Shown here in pieces: positions 59,701-64,000 of a stretch of DNA of 64,000 nucleotides. The position numbers and the translations under genes are program-made. The stretch's first letter is position 1. Each line of letters begins with the position of its first letter. Origin of the DNA: Paragonimus westermani (Eukaryota; Platyhelminthes; Trematoda; Plagiorchiida; Troglotrematidae); assembly GCA_008508345.1 (NCBI GenBank), contig QNGE01001263.1, forward strand, positions 58,944 through 122,943. The letters are read 5' to 3'. Under the pieces are notes generated by a model. The model was not told where the DNA came from. It searched no databases and saw only the letters and a list, made by a program, of their open reading frames with translations.

Positions 59701-62700
59701 CTACCGAATCCAAATTAAATCCCACATTCTACTTTCACAGAGCGATATTAACGTGGTACTTTTGACTGATCTGGGAAAGTGAATAGGTATGTCCTGATTG
59801 GGGTTCAACAACAGTTCTCTACGTTTCCAAAAAGAAACCCGAAATCTAGATATTAACCACAGCGGCCTCAGTCTGTCGTGTCCGAATTACTTGTTGGTTC
59901 AATGTTAAATCAGCTCACCAAACTCACGGAATGCCAGATTAGTAAAGAACGGGCTGGATTCTGACCTGGATGAAGGTACATTGGCCATATTTCTTATATC
60001 TACAGCAACTACACTTTTTATAAGACAAAAAGTCATTGCTGGTACACTCCAAAGTTCCTTTCTTCGTATGAGTCCCGTATACGTATACATGTTAATCTAG
60101 ATAAAATTATTGTGTTCTATCGGCAGTGCCTAGTCTCCCTGCTCCTCGGCCTTCTTGTGAACGACATTCTCAGAAATTAGCTTGGTGGTTCTGTTGACCT
60201 TTCGGGTAGAATCTGTCCCAGGGCTCCGGTGATGGGATGATCAGTGTAGAATGTCTGCATACGATCAAGTTTACTTCAGGATTTGGAAACAGACAGTTGT
60301 TGACGCATATGTGAACTGACTTTCAATGATTGGTTATCGTTACCTCCCTGAATTGGCCCACAGAAAGCGCGGACGAAAGTGGGAACTAACCATTTACTAA
60401 TGTATATCTCTAAAATTTTAAGATACTCATTGCACTGGTCACATAACAAAACTGAAGAGTTTGAGATGATTGGGTCAAGTGTTTTTGTAAATCGGCTGAG
60501 GAGTTGTTTCAGTCTACTTTACTTGCCGTGACCATCGATGGTGGAGCAAAACCATGAGGTTAACAGGTAACCATCACTTGATCAGAAAATACGAAGTCTT
60601 TGATTGCTCCGTTGAATAAAGTTGGTAGTTGTCGCCTATTCGTTTGGATCATTTGCAGTCGCGAAGGTCGCTGTCTGGAAACGCAGTCTGGCGTCGTTTA
60701 GTCAGGATGGGTGAAGGCATTGGACAGTCTCCGGGTTGAACCAGAATAACCCATCAAATGAAGCTGCACAGAGATGGAAATGTGTCTTTCACCCCTTAAA
60801 CTACTGTGAGATAAAAGGCTGTGTTTTCAAAACAGATTATAACAAACTTTAATTCTATCACGTATCTTAAGAAAACATCCATCATGTTAATCAAAACGAA
60901 CCTAATCGTCTCAATGTTTACCAATGCTGACTAGCGATTGAACTCACTGCATTCCCCCTCTAGAGGATCGCATACTTTTAGTTGAATAGTTTGTATGTGC
61001 TCCTGATCCATTCCAATCACCCGCAACCGGTTTCGGATCGAATGAGACAACAACACCGAAATCCTCGGCCACTCGATGAAGTATGAATCGGGCCATCCAT
61101 AAGTGATCCGCTGCGCTAATACCTTCACATGGACCAACTTGAAATTCCCACTGCAACAAAACGAGAGACTTTTGATAAAGTCAGCAAGTGTACCTGTTTT
61201 CAAGATTCACAGAATGAACATGCAATGTATATACTCTCAGAGGGCATAAAGGAATGAGCATATCAGACTGTGAGTAGGTGATGGAGTATCCTGCCGAAAA
61301 ATAGGAGTCACATTGAGGTTCGCGGTAAAAAAACAGTGACATTATCTTGGCTCTTTACATGCCATCTAAGATACACTCTTAAAGTCATTCCATCTGTTTT
61401 GTGGCAGCTCCACGTCTATTCCGGAGAACTCGTTTTTGATACAGAACGCGGTACTGTCTTCAGAGTTCGTTGTTCGGAAACATCCCTCTCTGATGTCTTG
61501 TATGGCTGTATCGAACTGGTTAGTGAGTGTAAAATATGATCCTTAAGGTTCAGTAAGTCGAGATATTTCAACAGATTATTTTCTCTTTCCTACAAAAAGC
61601 ACCAAAAACTACTTTTTGATGTTTTATCCCTGCCAAAAAAGTAAAACGAAGTTTTTAAATCCGTGTGGCACGTCTGTCGTTCTATATAGTCCTTACCGCG
61701 TTGTGTAAGTATTCCTTACATAACACAGTCTTGTCCTCGAAAGTCGAATCGCGTAAACACCGAATAATGCCATTCCTGGATTTGAATTGATTTGCCACTC
61801 AAGATGACAACTCCATTCAATTAGAATATAGGTCTAAACAAACGTGTACCTCTCTGCTCTATACATGAATCATGAAAAAGTACCACCGCTACCTCAATAT
61901 GGACGCGAAACCGAGTGACACATCGATTAATAATTCGTGGTGTTACAGTTTGGTGGTGAAAACCGACTTCATGGTCCTACAAGACAGGTTATTTGCATCC
62001 GCTAAGGTCGTGTTGCGCGATTAAATCCGACGGGATCTTCGGGACGCTTCTGTGTTATACTGTCAGCAGATATGCTTAACTGGCAACAATTTTACAATGG
62101 TCGGAATGGTAACGTCACAGGCATCGACGGTCACATACTGGTTTTGACAAGGATATGCATTACTGGAAGGCCCAACTGGAAGCGAAACTCAATTCCAGCG
62201 TTCTCTGGGAGAGGTAATCCTTCGAAGCTTACGAAGCCAGTGGTCAGTTGACACCTAAAAAAGTAGTATCGATTAGCACTACTGATTGGTATTACAGTAG
62301 TGTGATGCGAGTTGGCGTATTTCCAGAATGCTGGTGTCTGCCTACAACCGCGATCTTCAGCAGTGACGGGTAATCGATACCGAACCACGGATAGTTTGAC
62401 ATACCTCCTTGCTTCTTGTTGAGCACTCACTGTGAAATTGTCTGCAACAAAATATTTATGAATCAGTAATTCACTGGGAGGCACAAAGAAACTAAACTAT
62501 TTGAAGTTGGCGCCTGTTCAATGTAAAAATTCCACTTAGGCTCACAAAAAAGGTATTTGTCATTGGCCAGCCGGGGCCGTCCTAAGACACGACAAACGAT
62601 TTTTCTGGCATGCTTATGATAATACTAACCGGTTTCTAAGGTCTGCTTGGACGTTCCCTGGCCTAATTCGCGGTGCTCCCAAGTGATTGACGCAGTTTCA

Positions 62701-63238
62701 CACCCACGCAACAGCTTTGCCATCCTAGCTTACAACTGTCTCCCCATGGCTCTTGTGTGAGTGGACTTGCTTCTATTTTGATAGTAACGCAATGTTAATT
62801 GAGATAAGCTCGTGAACTTTCGAGTCTAAAATCATTTCGTCATAGGGTTCATGGAATGGTATCATATAACATGTTTCGGTTTATGTCATCATTTATCAGG
62901 TAAGCTCATCATCGCTTCGAATAAGATGTTAGATTGGGATGAGTACTATAGGGTTGTCACATGACATTGTATAAGGGTTGATTACGAGGTGTGAATAGTT
63001 CTGAACCTGTCATCACAGTTATGCAAGAACGATATCAAACATGTTAGTCGATATAAGATCTATGTTGCCTTTTGTAAAAATATAAAACAACAAGTTTAAA
63101 AGAATCCGACCTGTGAGGGCATAACTTCTCCATTCGACCCAGCAATTTTCACCCCAGCATAAAGACAGGCGTGGTAATGAGCTTCTGAAACATCCCTACC
63201 CAGCGCTCTGCCGGCACCAACAGAACAATAATATGGAC
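53579..63238 (-). CDS. GLUL: Glutamine synthetase copy B, last four exons (5' end off window)
   Basis: Second glutamine synthetase, same strand as copy A. Exons 63111-63238, 60948-61150, 58562-58701 and 53579-53721 have exactly the lengths and phases of copy A exons 4-7 (128, 203, 140 and 143 nt), so the genes arose by tandem duplication. Motifs: [41 protein letters not shown] with the metal-ligand Glu intact, [28 protein letters not shown] and [14 protein letters not shown]. Ends VETTCF with TAG. About 13 of 47 residues differ from copy A in exon 6 and 5 of 46 in exon 7, so the split is old. Exons 1-3 should lie to the right of the window. Of the two copies this one looks like the working enzyme. 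Confidence 0.93.
53722..58561 (-). other. Intron 6 of glutamine synthetase B
   Basis: Contains (CAT)7 at 55563-55583. A GC-richer 75-codon plus frame at 57552-57779 and other short frames are unassigned. No SINE was recognised. Confidence 0.85.
55563..55583 (+). repeat. (CAT)7 microsatellite
   Basis: Seven perfect CAT units within intron 6 of copy B. Confidence 0.95.
58562..58701 (-). CDS. GLUL: Glutamine synthetase B exon 6
   Basis: [20 protein letters not shown], then [18 protein letters not shown] and IHGFSSG. The usual DPKGG is DPRQG. Acceptor CTATTTTAG, donor GTAAGA. Confidence 0.94.
58702..60947 (-). other. Intron 5 of glutamine synthetase B
   Basis: No repeat or gene recognised. Confidence 0.85.
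60948..61150 (-). CDS. GLUL: Glutamine synthetase B exon 5
   Basis: [20 protein letters not shown] and [20 protein letters not shown]. All metal ligands in this exon are intact. Donor GTGAGT directly after ATGCA. Confidence 0.94.
61151..63110 (-). other. Intron 4 of glutamine synthetase B
   Basis: A degraded plus-strand SINE scrap at 62148-62215 (AAGGATATGCATTACTGG, GAAGCGAAACTC) is the only recognised item. A 117-codon minus frame at 62131-62484 has no known motif. Confidence 0.8.
62148..62215 (+). mobile_element. SINE scrap (ribozyme segment)
   Basis: AAGGATATGCATTACTGG and GAAGCGAAACTC match the ribozyme region of the full copy; stems II and III are lost. Confidence 0.55.
63111..63238 (-). 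CDS. GLUL: Glutamine synthetase B exon 4
   Basis: [40 protein letters not shown]. The usual HYRACL is HYHACL. Acceptor TTTTTCCCCCAG, donor GTCGGA. Confidence 0.94.
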
Positions 63239-63439
63239 CTGGGGGAAAAAGTGTAGAAGACGGGTGTTTTATCAGGACAGTGGGGGTTTTGATGAATAAA
63301 TTTATTCTCATGTTGAACATCGCTTATATTTCGTGACAGCCTTTACATTCAGGCAGACTTTTAGTCAGTTTGTTTTGAAAAGAAGCATTCAATTCGAATC
63401 TCATTTCTCTTAGAGCTTATCGGTAATATACATTAATGT

Positions 63440-63590
63440 CATGATCGGGGACTAGAACCCTGGCCACGCTTCCACGAGGCAGATGTGTTAACCACTGCAC
63501 AGGTTTCATACTGAGCGTGACCGAGTTGTCTTGCCTGAAGGTTCAACAACTTTCTTTAGTGAGTAATTATCAGGTTGTATGATCGTTCCG
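63440..63590 (-). mobile_element. SINE head with 5' leader, minus orientation
   Basis: Minus strand: leader with CAACCTGATAATTACTCACT, then ACTCGGTCACG and GTGCAGTGGTTAACACATCT with GCCTC (A-box region), and GGCCAGGGTTCTAGTCCC (B-box region). It stops before the ribozyme and faces the next SINE head to head, within intron 3 of copy B. Confidence 0.75.
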
Positions 63591-63599
63591 ATAGCAGAC

Positions 63600-63815
63600 A
63601 AGGTTACTATCTGCTAACGCTAATCAGTAGCGCAGTGGTCAGCATGGTTGTTTCATGAAAATGTGGCCAATGTTCTAGTCACAACCGTGGCAGTAATATG
63701 CACTACCGACGAGCCCTAACAACAACGAAACTCGAAGCGAATACGTCCTTTCGACAGGGGCTGGCTAGAAAGTCTGTTTGAATGCAAGCGGATGATCGAA
63801 TGTTCAATTTGGACT
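63600..63815 (+). mobile_element. SINE, plus orientation, decayed hammerhead
   Basis: A-box-like TAGCGCAGTGG, B-box-like AATGTTCTAGTC, ribozyme remnant CACTACCGACGAGCCC and GAAACTCGA, body AGGGGCTGGCTAGAAAGTCT and end TGTTCAATTT. Confidence 0.75.
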
Positions 63816-64000
63816 TAACTAAATCCCTTCTACTTGTTGGGACTGAAGTTATATCAGTGTGAGATCAGAGAGGCTAATTCCAAGCTCATCGAGCAGATAA
63901 CCCGGATTTCTATTTCGATATTCAGTACACCACTCAAATTTCTAAGTTTTTTGCCGTACCCATGATTTTACGGGGAGACTTTTGATAGAGATGCGGAAAT

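Overview
The window is animal nuclear DNA: genes are split into short exons (48-203 nt) with GT..AG introns of 1-5 kb, and decayed retroelements fill the rest. Penelope-like elements (PLEs), a tRNA-derived SINE carrying a hammerhead ribozyme like the Schistosoma Sm-alpha repeats, and the gene content suggest a flatworm, most likely a digenean trematode. This is inference; no species marker was recognised.

Layout. Left edge (1-4.5 kb): the last two coding exons of a plus-strand M1 aminopeptidase of the puromycin-sensitive type, facing a possible minus-strand terminal exon at 5.2-5.4 kb. From 9.7 to 26 kb there is no host gene I can defend. The stretch holds two PLE copies arranged tail to tail (10.15-11.15 plus, 11.33-13.06 minus), fossil non-LTR reverse transcriptases (14.0-15.3 kb), another PLE (21.8-23.1 kb) and SINE pieces. 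From 26.1 to 41.1 kb lies a complete seven-exon glutamine synthetase gene on the minus strand (copy A, 364 codons). From 53.58 kb to the right edge lie the last four exons of a second glutamine synthetase (copy B), same strand and identical exon lengths and phases; its first three exons are outside the window. The 12.5 kb between the copies holds a Ty3/gypsy fossil (44.2-45.8 kb), a 194-bp near-perfect palindrome (47.06-47.25 kb) and a PLE 3' remnant (52.96-53.19 kb).

Most notable. (1) A SINE at 27.42-27.64 kb, within copy A intron 6, contains a complete type I hammerhead fold. (2) An independent hammerhead lies about 95 nt after the stop codon of two PLE remnants (11.24 and 53.28 kb), with a covarying stem I base pair. 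(3) Copy A reads through intact exons, but the metal-ligand glutamate in the Cys-Glu-Gly motif is valine; copy B keeps it. (4) A family of long spacerless palindromes occurs at three loci. (5) A (CA)17 microsatellite sits in frame inside the conserved C-terminal motif of a PLE.

Glutamine synthetase makes glutamine from glutamate, ammonia and ATP, and the aminopeptidase is a housekeeping protease. Nothing in the sequence links their functions beyond neighbourhood.
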